Positions 9,157 to 17,937 of a stretch of DNA of 64,000 nt are shown in pieces. The stretch spans positions 1 to 64,000 of the forward strand of contig JAVBJT010000014.1 in assembly GCA_031546845.1 (NCBI GenBank). Reading direction: 5' to 3'. How positions within the stretch are numbered: the first letter of the stretch is position 1; every line of letters starts with the position of its first letter. The notes under the pieces are model-generated. The model searched no databases. It was not told where the DNA came from and worked only from the letters and a program-made list of their open reading frames with translations. This DNA comes from Azoarcus sp031546845. Lineage in GTDB: Bacteria; Pseudomonadota; Gammaproteobacteria; Burkholderiales; Rhodocyclaceae. The translations under genes were made by a program, and so were the position numbers.

Positions 9157-9861
9157 TCAGCTTCCGGCCATCTGGCTGTACAGCGTGCGCTGGGCTTCCA
9201 TGAGTTTCTGCCCTTGCTCGTTAACCTTTTGCAGCTTGCCGTTGAGGGCGGTCAGCACGTCGGAATCGGTCGTTTCCAGGCGGCCGCCGTTGATGCTGAT
9301 CTTGCCTTTGTTCTGGTCGATGAACGTGCTGATGTCGAGCACACTGTCCATGGCCTGCTGCGCGAGCAGCGCGATTTCGCGCACGCCCTTGGCCGGCTTG
9401 CTGACGTTTTTCTCGTAAGCCTTGTCGTAGACCGCCTTGAGGTCTTCCGGCTGCTTGAGCGCGGCATGGGCCTGATCGGCCCGCGCCAGTTCGGCGTCGA
9501 TCGTGGTGAGCAGCGTGCCCATGGTTTCGCGCGCAGCGCGGATGTCAGCCTGATGCTGCAGGATGTCCTGCGGAGAGCGTAGGGCGAGCTTCTTCATCGT
9601 CTCCTCCATCGGCTTGTTCAACTGTGTGTCGAGGGTGGCGTGGAAGGACGTGATAACGGCGTAATGGTTGGCGTAATCGCCGATGGCTTTCGTCTGCTCG
9701 GGGGTGAGCGTTACCACGCGCACACCGGGCTTATCGACGATGTTGGTCTGAAGAAACTCGATAAAAGCCTTGCGGTGGCCTTCCTCGCCGCTGCAAGCGC
9801 CGAGCAATACGGCCAGCAGCAAAGCGCCGATCAGGGTGAGGAATCTGGAACGAGCAAGCAT
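9157..9861 (-). CDS. DUF3053 lipoprotein, YiaF-like
   Basis: A 234-residue lipoprotein. The signal peptide ends in the lipobox LLGAC at residues 19-23. The mature part is mostly helical and charged and matches the DUF3053/YiaF family (KAFIEFLQTNIVDKPGVRV, DISTFIDQNKGKI). Family members are uncharacterised envelope proteins. Transcribed alone on the minus strand, convergent with the glutaredoxin-like gene. Confidence 0.8.
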   Translation of the reverse strand: MLARSRFLTLIGALLLAVLLGACSGEEGHRKAFIEFLQTNIVDKPGVRVVTLTPEQTKAIGDYANHYAVITSFHATLDTQLNKPMEETMKKLALRSPQDILQHQADIRAARETMGTLLTTIDAELARADQAHAALKQPEDLKAVYDKAYEKNVSKPAKGVREIALLAQQAMDSVLDISTFIDQNKGKISINGGRLETTDSDVLTALNGKLQKVNEQGQKLMEAQRTLYSQMAGS

Positions 9862-10071
9862 GGTGTTTCCCTGTAAAAGTGGCGGCCAGCGCGGCCGGCC
9901 ATCGTATTTGAATAATTGGGGCGAATAGGTGGTGCCGGGCGTGCCGCGGCCACCCGCGCGGCGCTTTTCAGCCCGCCGCGCACCCTAACAGCGCTTGGCG
10001 GGAAAAGGCAATGGGTAAACGGAAGGGCTGCTCATCTCCGTTCTCTTTCTGGAAACGGACTCTACTGACCT

Positions 10072-10515
10072 TCAGCCGGCCTGGCTGATGGGGTGCATGT
10101 CAAAATAATTGTCGATGTAGAGAGGAATGTCGTAGCTGGCTAGTTCAGCCAGCAACTTTGGAGACAGCGTCGGGCCGCCATCGAAGCTGGTTTGGAAGTG
10201 GCCACACCACCAAACCCCATCGAACTGACGGGCAATGGCAATGATCCCGGCTTTTCTGGAATTCAGGCTTTTGAGAAGAAATTCCAAACCTTCTTCCAGA
10301 CACACCCATTCAAGCTGGAATCCCGCCTCTCCTTGCCCGTTGTATCCCCAAAACGGACGTCTCTTCCTTGTATTTGAATGGTTTTGCGATAGGCTGGACG
10401 CATGACTTGGCTGTAGGTTCAACCGAGCCGAAATCTCAGATGGCTCCAACTGGTCACCTGAGAATCGCAGTCCTACCGTGTAGGCATGAGCCATCGTTTT
10501 TTCATTTTGCGTCAT
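10072..10515 (-). CDS. DUF4279 domain protein
   Basis: A 147-residue cytoplasmic protein. It matches the DUF4279 pattern: an opening strand with GLRFSGDQLEPSEISARLNLQPS, central WECL-like segment, and the ending ELASYDIPLYIDNYF. DUF4279 proteins are commonly immunity or accessory proteins near polymorphic toxins. It is the last gene of the minus-strand island that starts at the RHS gene. Function inferred from context only. Confidence 0.75.
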   Translation of the reverse strand: MTQNEKTMAHAYTVGLRFSGDQLEPSEISARLNLQPSHASSLSQNHSNTRKRRPFWGYNGQGEAGFQLEWVCLEEGLEFLLKSLNSRKAGIIAIARQFDGVWWCGHFQTSFDGGPTLSPKLLAELASYDIPLYIDNYFDMHPISQAG

Positions 10516-10553
10516 GGCGTTGCTGCATTGGCAGGAATGATTGATTCAAGCTG

Positions 10554-11177
10554 CTAGCGTTCGGACTGTTTCTTAAACTTGGCAGTCATACGCGCGCGGT
10601 GCGCATCATGCAGGGCTATAAGTTCAGCGGACGGGTGCAGGATATACTCGAAAACAGCATCCCGGGCATAAGCATCATCGAGATTCCATGGATCAAGGAT
10701 ATTCTGATAAACCTCTTCCGGTGATGTCAGCAAGTGCCGCCTTTCTAAATCTGGAAGTGCCTCTATCGCTCGGGTCAATTCCATAGTCTGCTTCCTGACT
10801 GTTTCACGAATCTGGTGGTGGGTGTCGCATAGCAGATCTTTTGACAAGGCGCCTTCGGATCGCTTGTTGTCGAGACTAATGCAATTTCCTGTTAACTCAT
10901 CGTTGAAAGCCCGATACCTTGCCAATATCTGTCGCATGCTTGTCATGCCCCAATCGCTTGGTGGTCGCGGCAGGGCAGCCACTTTTGCTCGTAGCTCATG
11001 CCCAAGCTGTTCTAGCGCATCTTCTATACTGCCGGATCGGGTTTGGGAGCCCCAAACGGGTTCATCTGTATCGTTACGAATAAATTTGCCGCGCGCTATC
11101 CATGCGCCCGGACTGATCTGATGCGAATGAACGCTAACGCAGTAGAAGCGGTCTTCGAGTTCTTTGAAGTCACTCAT
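10554..11177 (-). CDS. Hypothetical protein in RHS island
   Basis: A 207-residue soluble, charged protein with no recognised domain. The first 50 residues look like a beta-rich domain (FYCVSVHSHQISPGAWIARGKF), and the remainder is helical with a Glu/Arg/His-rich tail. The start at 11177 (MSDFKEL) is chosen because upstream codons overlap the next gene and look non-coding. It may be an immunity protein; no direct evidence. Confidence 0.55.
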   Translation of the reverse strand: MSDFKELEDRFYCVSVHSHQISPGAWIARGKFIRNDTDEPVWGSQTRSGSIEDALEQLGHELRAKVAALPRPPSDWGMTSMRQILARYRAFNDELTGNCISLDNKRSEGALSKDLLCDTHHQIRETVRKQTMELTRAIEALPDLERRHLLTSPEEVYQNILDPWNLDDAYARDAVFEYILHPSAELIALHDAHRARMTAKFKKQSER

Positions 11178-11233
11178 GGATTTAGCCAAGCCCGATAGAG
11201 CCGAGCAGATTGAGGTCGGGGCCCCATTCTCTT

Positions 11234-11800
11234 TTAGTTTTCCCGAGACTGGATGGCTTCCAGGCCGATTTCCACCCACTCCTTCACGTCCGGGTCTCCG
11301 CTGCTCAATAATTTTTCCAGCAATCGATCTAATTGATCTGAGGTGGATAGCCTCGCTACCGCAAAAGCAATGGCTAACTGTAGTGATTTTCGATTGCTAT
11401 CGAGGTAGCGCAAAAAGCCGTCAATAATCTTTGTATGAAAGCTTTGCGGGGGTTCAAGATGGCCTATTGCACATGCAATGGCACATTGTACGGATACTGA
11501 TCTTTCCGATTCCAATCCCAGCATGATCAGTGGCATGGAATCGTCTCGGAACGGGCGATTTGGAGAGCCGAGCTGACCAAGAATCAGGTACCCACTTTCT
11601 CTAGCCTGTGCCCGCTTGTCATGGATCAATGCTACTGCAATTTCGAAGACCTCACGACTTGGGCGAAGATGAAACTCCCGGATGATCAAATCCCGTACCA
11701 ATGCATCCTTGGAACAAATGAAACAAAGCAACTCTCTATTTGTAAGTTGCTTCACACGCTGCCATGCCAATATGTACAAATCAGATTCTAATTTGACCAT
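11234..11800 (-). CDS. HEAT-like repeat protein, putative immunity protein
   Basis: A 188-residue all-helical protein with repeating helix pairs (for example ALVRDLIIREFHLRPS and SLQLAIAFAVARLSTSDQLDRLL) typical of HEAT/armadillo-like folds. It has no signal peptide. HEAT-like proteins of this size occur repeatedly beside RHS and other polymorphic toxins as immunity proteins. Codon and base use are more AT-rich than the flanking chromosome. Confidence 0.6.
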   Translation of the reverse strand: MVKLESDLYILAWQRVKQLTNRELLCFICSKDALVRDLIIREFHLRPSREVFEIAVALIHDKRAQARESGYLILGQLGSPNRPFRDDSMPLIMLGLESERSVSVQCAIACAIGHLEPPQSFHTKIIDGFLRYLDSNRKSLQLAIAFAVARLSTSDQLDRLLEKLLSSGDPDVKEWVEIGLEAIQSREN

Positions 11801-11857
11801 AGCCGCCGGTACTTATTCTCGCCGCTCCCTCCCGGTTTTCGGGCATTTTTATGCGCG

Positions 11858-12325
11858 TTACCGTAATAACGCCAAAAACGCCCTTGCTTCTTCAACAGCA
11901 TCTTCATAGATCCATTCGCTATTTATTGCAATAGTTAAATATTCTTTGACTCTCTCCGTTTCTTTTTCACTCACCATATACAGCTTTGCAAGGAGAAGCG
12001 CGGCATCTCCGTCGCCAGCGTCCAAGGCTTTTTCAAGCCAATGCCTTGCCTGCACCAAGTCACCTTTTATACGATAAGAAATCCCTAAATTCATCATGGC
12101 AGAGACACTGCCGGAATCTACAGCCTTACGCTCCCATTCTATTGCCTTATCATAGTCGCAGCGAACGCCTTCACCACATGTGTACATGATTGCCAGTGTG
12201 CTCATGCAATCAGCGTCTCCACTCTCAGCGCCTTCCTTGAGTAACTTGAAAGCTTTTTTGAAATGACCTTTCTCATAAGCTGAAGAGCCAGCTTCGAATA
12301 TAGACTTGGCGCTATCGTTATTCAT
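11858..12325 (-). CDS. Sel1-like repeat protein
   Basis: A 155-residue protein with at least three Sel1/TPR-like helical repeats, including A-x-x-x-L-A-x-x-Y and G-x-x-V-x-x-D-x-x-K-A patterns. It has no signal peptide and is probably cytoplasmic. Sel1 repeats mediate protein contacts and are frequent among polymorphic-toxin accessory and immunity genes. The ATG at 12325 is preferred to an upstream GTG at 12337. Confidence 0.65.
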   Translation of the reverse strand: MNNDSAKSIFEAGSSAYEKGHFKKAFKLLKEGAESGDADCMSTLAIMYTCGEGVRCDYDKAIEWERKAVDSGSVSAMMNLGISYRIKGDLVQARHWLEKALDAGDGDAALLLAKLYMVSEKETERVKEYLTIAINSEWIYEDAVEEARAFLALLR

Positions 12326-12473
12326 AGTGGGTTCCACGTTCTCAAAGGGGGTTACGCCCTATTGGGCGCTTGTTGCCTGTGAGGCTCCCTCCGTTTTTCG
12401 TCTGACAAAGGGGAAGGCTCACAAGCGCCGCCCATCCGTGCCATACCCGTAGCACATGAGCAAATGGCCTGCC

Positions 12474-13484
12474 TTACGCTCCTTGGGGCTCAAACGCCGC
12501 GGCATCTTCTTTCTCGAACAGCGTTGCAAACAATTGACCAAGGCTGACCCCGAAAGCCTCGCACGCTGCTCGGGCTCCGCCATCGCCTTGCTCGGCAGCC
12601 ACGGCGAACTGCCGGAAGCGCGGCCAATCCCGCGCGAGCTGTGCCACGAGAATGCGGGCAAGGTCATAAGAGAGCGGATTACCGTCATCGGGGCGCTGGA
12701 ACGATATGCCAGACCAGAACTCCTGGATTTCGGCTTCTCCCCAAAATCGCAGATGCTTTTCCCGCATCTCCTGCGGAGTCCATAGAGATGCGCCCCGGCC
12801 CGCCAGTTTGTGCTCGGTATTGACCGCCAAACCTTCATTGATCCAGAGAGGCAAGCGTAAATGAGCAAGGCAGGCATGCGTCATTTCATGTGCAATCACA
12901 GGTTCGATACGCGACAGATCGTCCTTTATCGTTACGAAGTGGCCGTAGCCCGCGCTGATGTACATGCCACCGCTGAATGCGAATTCACCGTCTTCCGGGT
13001 AGCAATGGGATACATAGCGGTAATAATCATCCGGCTCATCGAGCACGATCAGAATGTCTTTCCCGTAGGGTGGAATTTTCGCAACACCGTCAAGCGTCCA
13101 CGAAATGCGCTTGAGCGTTCGTTCCATAAAGGCAAGCGTCGCCCGCGCAACCTGGGGCTCCAAGGATGAAAGAACCATGCCCCTATCGGATTCGACCAGG
13201 TGGTAAGCCGGCTCAAGCGCCTCGGCAAGATGCAAAAGCCACGCGCGTTGGCACGCGCTGTACGCCGTGTTCTGGGTCGATTCGTCCGTGCTTGCGTTCA
13301 ACCACGCGTAAATAGCCGGCCAGTCGGGGATCGGAAGCCCTTGATGCCAGTTCAAATGCTCGGTCAACACCAAAGGCGGCAATCCCTCCACGGCAATCTC
13401 CGGGGGCGGCAGCTGGGCCGTAGCGGCTTGGGGTTCGGGCTGGGGACGTTGTTCCCCGAAGAGTCGTCGTAGAAGCTTGAACAT
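12474..13484 (-). CDS. Gluzincin-type metalloprotease domain protein
   Basis: A 336-residue protein with the zinc motif H199-E-M-T-H203 and a downstream glutamate in INEGLA (E217). This is the gluzincin arrangement seen in peptidase MA-like and M1-like families. The N-terminal ~40 residues are proline-rich and basic without a convincing signal peptide. The C-terminus resembles an M1-like helical end (ARILVAQLARDWPRFRQF). It could process a toxin, be an effector itself, or be unrelated. GC content is close to the core genome, unlike its AT-rich neighbours. Confidence 0.65.
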   Translation of the reverse strand: MFKLLRRLFGEQRPQPEPQAATAQLPPPEIAVEGLPPLVLTEHLNWHQGLPIPDWPAIYAWLNASTDESTQNTAYSACQRAWLLHLAEALEPAYHLVESDRGMVLSSLEPQVARATLAFMERTLKRISWTLDGVAKIPPYGKDILIVLDEPDDYYRYVSHCYPEDGEFAFSGGMYISAGYGHFVTIKDDLSRIEPVIAHEMTHACLAHLRLPLWINEGLAVNTEHKLAGRGASLWTPQEMREKHLRFWGEAEIQEFWSGISFQRPDDGNPLSYDLARILVAQLARDWPRFRQFAVAAEQGDGGARAACEAFGVSLGQLFATLFEKEDAAAFEPQGA

Positions 13485-13496
13485 GGTTTGGCGATG

Positions 13497-13748
13497 TCAG
13501 TCAGTGTAGTAGTCTTTTTTGCGGGGGTTCCCATACCAAGCAAACCATAGCAACCAGATGCCCAATAGGATGGAAAGCGTTCCGGCAACGATCTTTCCGA
13601 TGGCGTTGCCGAACAAAAGAACAAAAATAGCGTTTACTGCACATCCCCGTCCGCACATTTGGAGCAGGTCGTTCTCGGAAAGCATGATTCCAAGCCCGGC
13701 CAATCCAAAGAGCAGAAACGAAAATAACCCTATCAGAAAATTGGTCAT
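13497..13748 (-). CDS. Small two-helix membrane protein
   Basis: An 83-residue protein with three hydrophobic stretches, two of them clearly membrane-spanning (FLIGLFSFLLFGLAGLGIML and ILLGIWLLWFAW), and a short basic, tyrosine-containing tail. No family recognised. Small inner-membrane proteins are common immunity partners of pore-forming toxins. The start at 13748 follows a GAAGAA site; 13763 is possible. It ends 12 bp before the protease gene start. Confidence 0.5.
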   Translation of the reverse strand: MTNFLIGLFSFLLFGLAGLGIMLSENDLLQMCGRGCAVNAIFVLLFGNAIGKIVAGTLSILLGIWLLWFAWYGNPRKKDYYTD

Positions 13749-13792
13749 CGAATTCTTCTGCAAAGCCCCCGGTTTTGTCGAGGAGTGCTTAC

Positions 13793-14341
13793 TTAAATTA
13801 TGAATTGTTTAATTTTATTATTAATCGTCCTAAGGGCTGTTTCTGTATTTTTTGCATATAAAAAGAAATGCTCCCCAAATTCACCCCAGTATATTGGCCA
13901 TATGGAAAGATAGTCGCTAAACTCTAACATTCTGTCTGCGGCTTGCTGAAAAGTCCGGTCTCCAAACAGGTCTTCGTATATGGCGCTATGGGTTAATGAT
14001 TCACGAGCAATCCCTTTTCTTTTTTTTAATTCATAAATCTTAAGCTTATTGATATATAACTCTAAATTTTCTGCGACTCTGGAAAGAGAAGGTCCTCCGT
14101 GGGCCAGAATGCCATATTTTTTCTTTGTTATCTTGCTCATGATTTTGCCGATATTTTTTTCGCTTACGATCGACACTCCATCCTCGCAAAGACAGTATGC
14201 GCCATTTACTATTTCCAGCAATGCTGATTGGTTTTGCTGGAATCCAAGCTCTCCATCTTTTCCCCTTGTCGTACAGAGCGGAATGTTTTTCGCTTCGGGC
14301 AAATCATCGATGAAAAACTCTTTCTTTATTATCAGTTCCAT
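13793..14341 (-). CDS. AT-rich hypothetical protein
   Basis: A 182-residue Lys/Ile-rich protein encoded by strongly AT-rich DNA, in sharp contrast with the surrounding chromosome, which indicates recent acquisition. It has no signal peptide. The segment LSIWPIYWGEFGEHFFLYAKN is aromatic-rich. No family recognised; size and location fit an immunity protein. Confidence 0.55.
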   Translation of the reverse strand: MELIIKKEFFIDDLPEAKNIPLCTTRGKDGELGFQQNQSALLEIVNGAYCLCEDGVSIVSEKNIGKIMSKITKKKYGILAHGGPSLSRVAENLELYINKLKIYELKKRKGIARESLTHSAIYEDLFGDRTFQQAADRMLEFSDYLSIWPIYWGEFGEHFFLYAKNTETALRTINNKIKQFII

Positions 14342-14442
14342 AAATAAGATGTCGTGTCTATATTTGCAATGATTATCCGCTTGGCTAACTCAAAGGGTGG
14401 CCTGGAAGGCTGCAAGGGATACGTTTTTCGAGGGTAGGATTA

Positions 14443-14820
14443 TTACGCCTTTTTCAGCGAGAGCTGCTCAAGAAACTCCACGACGGGTTTAAACTCATCC
14501 TCTTTGGCAAGTTCCAACGGGGTCTTCCCTTCACCGTTCCGCAGGTTGAAGGCAGCGCCAGCGTCAACTAGTGTCCGGACTGCAGCCAGTTGCCGCCAAG
14601 CAACTGCTTTATGCACAGGGGCGTCGCCGTTGTTGTCCACTGTGTCAATTTCGGTTCCCGCTTGGAGAAGCAACGCTATCCCGTGCGAATCGCCCAGCGT
14701 TGCCATCCAGTGAAGGGGCGTTTCTCCGTTCGCCCCCCGAGAATGCGGAGTTACCCCGTCCAAATGGCTGAACTCAGGGGTCTCCCCCACATCGGACAGA
14801 ACTTCTTCCAGAGTCAGCAT
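14443..14820 (-). CDS. Ankyrin repeat protein
   Basis: A 125-residue protein with about three ankyrin repeats: NGETPLHWMATLGDSHGIAL, NNGDAPVHKAVAWRQLAAVR and GEGKTPLELAKEDEFKPVV. It is cytoplasmic with no signal peptide. Small ankyrin proteins are a recognised class of polymorphic-toxin immunity proteins. It lies in the same minus-strand island. Confidence 0.75.
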   Translation of the reverse strand: MLTLEEVLSDVGETPEFSHLDGVTPHSRGANGETPLHWMATLGDSHGIALLLQAGTEIDTVDNNGDAPVHKAVAWRQLAAVRTLVDAGAAFNLRNGEGKTPLELAKEDEFKPVVEFLEQLSLKKA

Positions 14821-14869
14821 TGCAGAGCCTTGATGTGAGAATTGCCATTAAAGGCCAGCTTGTTTTCTA

Positions 14870-15016
14870 TCATAACGAAATAATTTTACTGACTAGCCAG
14901 GCAAGCAATAGCAATATCGCTACTGCAATCTCTATGATCCACGTGCTTTTAATGGCAGATCGGATGAAATGGAACCGGTCGTTTTGAATGGTTTTATGCT
15001 CGTCTTTTGCCTTCAA
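14870..15016 (-). CDS. Very small membrane protein
   Basis: A 48-codon frame starting with TTG at 15016, preceded by an AAGGGGAG ribosome site about 8 nt upstream. It has a charged N-terminal half (KDEHKTIQNDRFHFIRSAIK) and one C-terminal membrane helix (WIIEIAVAILLLLAWLVSKI). The amphipathic-then-hydrophobic layout is typical of real small membrane proteins. It lies between the ankyrin gene and the next Sel1 gene. Function unknown. Confidence 0.45.
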   Translation of the reverse strand: MKAKDEHKTIQNDRFHFIRSAIKSTWIIEIAVAILLLLAWLVSKIISL

Positions 15017-15146
15017 TACCGCAGCTCCCCTTATCTCGTTGGGTACTGATTATTAGAGTTGCGTCTGGCAAAGCATAATGACCAGAATTGGTTTTTGTTA
15101 AACCGCGCCGGGTATCGCGGTGCATGGTAGTAATCGCGGATTTTGC

Positions 15147-15632
15147 TCATTGCCGTGGTGGCTGGCCATCGGGCGAATCGTGAGACCAAGCCGCAATGGC
15201 CTTGGCAAGCGCATTTGCGTTACCGTGGCCTGAACGCGCGGCTTCCTCAAACCAAAATCGAGCCTGTTTGTAGTCGGGTGCGAGGCCGAGCGGGCCGTGC
15301 AGATATTCCCAGCCCATGCCATAAGCCGCCCTTCCAGGCTCCTTGCGAAGCTTGTCGGCTAACGCGAACCAGTGCTTCGCTTGTACCAGATCGGCATCCG
15401 GTAAAAAACCGGTCGCGTAGAGTTCGCCAAGCATCATGGCAGCAGGGTAAGACTGGGGTGCGATCTGGCGTAGTTCATGGGCCGCATCCGCGTATCTCTC
15501 GATATTGATGAGATATACCGCGTCATCAAGCTTGGGGTTCTCCGTCCTCCAGTCAAGCAAGAAAATGCCCAACACCGTGCATGCCATGCAAACCAACGCA
15601 ATGACTGCCCATCTCCGGAAACGTATGCTCAT
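15147..15632 (-). CDS. Membrane-anchored Sel1/TPR-like protein
   Basis: A 161-residue protein with an N-terminal membrane anchor (residues 8-27) followed by Sel1-like repeats (ADLVQAKHWFALADKL; DYKQARFWFEEAARSGHGNAN). The soluble part would face the periplasm. It is likely another accessory/immunity gene of the RHS island. No catalytic motif seen. Confidence 0.6.
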   Translation of the reverse strand: MSIRFRRWAVIALVCMACTVLGIFLLDWRTENPKLDDAVYLINIERYADAAHELRQIAPQSYPAAMMLGELYATGFLPDADLVQAKHWFALADKLRKEPGRAAYGMGWEYLHGPLGLAPDYKQARFWFEEAARSGHGNANALAKAIAAWSHDSPDGQPPRQ

Positions 15633-15671
15633 GCTTTTTGAGAAATAACGAGTTCGATTAAAACGAGTGGG

Positions 15672-16166
15672 TCATTGATAGCCGTTTGGGGGAGAGGGCG
15701 GGGCAGTAGCCAGTGCTGATTTCAGTGCTGTAGACAGCCCATCCAATACTTCCCCTTTGCGCGCAAACCAACAAGACAAGAGAAAGGCCATTGCCGCGCC
15801 TGCAAGGCACATGAGTGTATCCCCGGAAATTGCAGCAATTATAAAGCCGCCAAATATCAAGAAATTCCAGTCAATGAATAACGTGCACCTGACAATGTAG
15901 CGTTCTTCATGTGGCTCAAGCGTCATAAGGCCGTGATGGAAGGCGTATCGGGCCAAGCCGAAAAATCGCTGTCTTATCAATAATGTGTGGTCATTGATTT
16001 TATACAGAACATAATTTTTTCTTGGATATACATGGGCGTCAGGTACAAATTCAAAATAGAAAGAGCTTATTTTTATACCGTATTTATAGTATGCAGAGAC
16101 CCAGAAAGACTGAAGGATAGTCTCGGCGGTAGCGCAGAACAATGCTAAAAGAAAGATCGATGTCAT
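15672..16166 (-). CDS. Hypothetical membrane protein
   Basis: A 164-residue protein with an N-terminal hydrophobic segment (residues 4-22) and a central pair of helices (FLIFGGFIIAAISGD and LAGAAMAFLLSCWFA). In between is a beta-like, aromatic, basic region. DNA is AT-rich relative to the genome. No family recognised. Confidence 0.5.
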   Translation of the reverse strand: MTSIFLLALFCATAETILQSFWVSAYYKYGIKISSFYFEFVPDAHVYPRKNYVLYKINDHTLLIRQRFFGLARYAFHHGLMTLEPHEERYIVRCTLFIDWNFLIFGGFIIAAISGDTLMCLAGAAMAFLLSCWFARKGEVLDGLSTALKSALATAPPSPPNGYQ

Positions 16167-16242
16167 TCTTATTCAAATTATCCAAAACATTCTTGTTTTT
16201 CCATGTAGGCATTCTGTCCTAAAAAATATTAGGGAGGCGCTA

Positions 16243-16467
16243 TCAACTTAGAACTTTTGGTAGGAATTTTTTGGTGAAGAAAAAACCGACCAGCGTATAT
16301 AAAATCAATAAAATGGCTTGAAAGATAGGTGCGCAAAAAATAACAATGGCGATCTCTTCAAGGCTGATTGTTGGAAAGTTGGTCGCTATGTGTACAAAAG
16401 CGCTGACCAGCCCTCCTATGAAACCAAAGGTAGTGTTTATATAGAGGAGTTTTTTTAATGAGTACAT
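16243..16467 (-). CDS. Small membrane protein
   Basis: A 74-residue protein with two membrane helices (TTFGFIGGLVSAFVHIA and FCAPIFQAILLILYTLVGFFF) and a basic ending. The ATG at 16467 is chosen because it follows an AAAAGGGAAAA ribosome site. AT-rich DNA. Unknown function; possible immunity protein. Confidence 0.5.
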   Translation of the reverse strand: MYSLKKLLYINTTFGFIGGLVSAFVHIATNFPTISLEEIAIVIFCAPIFQAILLILYTLVGFFFTKKFLPKVLS

Positions 16468-16587
16468 TTTTTCCCTTTTATATAGGTGTGGGTTTTTATC
16501 GGCTTTCCCAGTCAGCAAGTCTTGGCGTGGCCGGCTACTCCCGCGTCGGACGATGTGCCAAAGCCTGATGCGCCGGCCACCACCGTT

Positions 16588-17187
16588 TCACGTCGATTTT
16601 CTTGCTGAATGGGTACATCCTGTTATTTTGCTTCGTTCAAGGATTTCTCGCCACATGCATCGAAGATACGCTCGCATCATCTTCCTTTCGCTTGAAGAGA
16701 ACAAAGGGCTGTAACTCTGACCATCCGGAGTAATCGCGGGTAAGTTGCTTCCATAAAATAGCTTGTCGTAGATCACGTCAAGTATTTCCCGCTCGCCCGT
16801 GCCGGGGGCGTTCAAGCGTACCCCGATTGGTCGAGCCATGTCTTCCAGCGTATTCCAGCCATTCAACAGAAGCTGGCAGGTTTTTGGCGAGGATAGCCGT
16901 TCCGGGCGCAATGCGGCCAATACACCAAATACCCTGTCCATATCCACGGCTGCAGGTTCCTGATCAACCACGTGCAGACCAAGCCTTGCTGCCTCGGCTA
17001 AGAGTTCTTCCGCAGTTCTGCCCAGCAAAAAACGCGATGTTCCGGGCAACAAAACATACTCATCGAGCGTGTTCCCTCCATCCCGCCAAAGCAGAAAAAA
17101 GTACTTGCCACAGATTTTTAGCGAAACGGCGTAATTCATTTTTTTGAATTTATCGACAGCTGCGCAGGCTCTTAAACCAGAGGGCAT
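16588..17187 (-). CDS. Hypothetical protein in RHS island
   Basis: A 199-residue soluble protein with no recognised family. The region from residue 17 (MNYAVSLKICGKYFFLL) looks like the start of a compact domain, and the true start may be the ATG at 17139. The C-terminus is helical and basic. It follows the DUF4288 gene in the same direction. Confidence 0.5.
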   Translation of the reverse strand: MPSGLRACAAVDKFKKMNYAVSLKICGKYFFLLWRDGGNTLDEYVLLPGTSRFLLGRTAEELLAEAARLGLHVVDQEPAAVDMDRVFGVLAALRPERLSSPKTCQLLLNGWNTLEDMARPIGVRLNAPGTGEREILDVIYDKLFYGSNLPAITPDGQSYSPLFSSSERKMMRAYLRCMWREILERSKITGCTHSARKST

Positions 17188-17279
17188 TCAAGCTATATGC
17201 CTCTATAGGGTCATGAATATCAACAAGTGACCTGCTCCGATCTTTTCGGGCCATTTAATAATCAAGTTGGTCCCAGTCA

Positions 17280-17447
17280 GGTGAGGCGCTGGAGCAGATG
17301 GGTATCTTGACCGGCACTGACAGGCCGCCGGCCACCGTCATCGTGGACAAGGGGGCTACCAGGGCGTACAGATCGAGGGCGTGCGCATCTTGCGCTCGGG
17401 ACAAAGCGGGGCATCACCCGAGCGCTCAAAGCCATGACATGGGCGCA
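17280..17447 (+). pseudogene. IS5-like transposase remnant
   Basis: A short plus-strand fragment whose conceptual translation matches the end of an IS5-type transposase: EQMGILTGTDRPPATVIVD, then YQGVQIEGVRILRSGQ, then GITRALKAM. The three pieces are in different frames, so at least two frameshifts are present. It lies in the otherwise gene-free stretch 17188-17538, marking past insertion activity at the toxin-immunity island. Confidence 0.6.
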
Positions 17448-17461
17448 TCATTCTGTTCCGC

Positions 17462-17490
17462 GTGGGCACGGCCTAACGGCCTTAGCCCAC
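17462..17490. repeat. REP-like palindrome
   Basis: A 29-nt imperfect palindrome with outer arms GTGGGC/GCCCAC and inner GGCC/GGCC pairing around TAAC, flanked by CCTACG. Such GTGGGC...GCCCACCCTACG units are typical of REP elements scattered in proteobacterial genomes. Confidence 0.5.
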
Positions 17491-17538
17491 CCTACGCTTG
17501 CTTGAGTATGAAAATCCTGGTGCTCTTGGGCAGTTTAA

Positions 17539-17907
17539 TTAATCTATCACTTTCACCGTTGTCGTATGGCCATCCATGTAGTTGGCCAGTGCTTGTTCAT
17601 TTTGAAACTCTAATGTTTGGTATGTAATTTCAGCGCCATCCCCTGGGGTTTTCTGTATAGAGTGTGAATTAGATATTTCGACAATTTTTCTCACTCCCTT
17701 GTATACCCATTCTGCTGGGCGCTCATCCCAATAAAATGAACCTTCCGAGTCTCCCTCGTTCGCTCTACCGATTGCTTCCGCTTTTGCCGCTGCTTGGTCA
17801 GCATCTGGCGCGTTAACAAGATAGATGTTTTCCCATGCAGGAATAGGGTCTTGTTGGCCTATTTTGAAGCGGACGGCCATTACTACAGTTACACCGTACC
17901 ATGTCAT
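17539..17907 (-). CDS. DUF4288 protein, likely cognate immunity protein of the RHS toxin
   Basis: A 122-residue cytoplasmic protein starting MTWYGVTVVM, with an ENIYLVNAPDADQAAAKAEAIG segment as in DUF4288 proteins. It begins about 30 bp after the RHS stop in the same direction, exactly where the cognate immunity gene of a polymorphic toxin usually sits. DUF4288 proteins are often found in such loci. The immunity role is inferred from position. Confidence 0.7.
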   Translation of the reverse strand: MTWYGVTVVMAVRFKIGQQDPIPAWENIYLVNAPDADQAAAKAEAIGRANEGDSEGSFYWDERPAEWVYKGVRKIVEISNSHSIQKTPGDGAEITYQTLEFQNEQALANYMDGHTTTVKVID

Positions 17908-17937
17908 GGGGGTGCCCTTTAAAGATTTTCCATGCGA

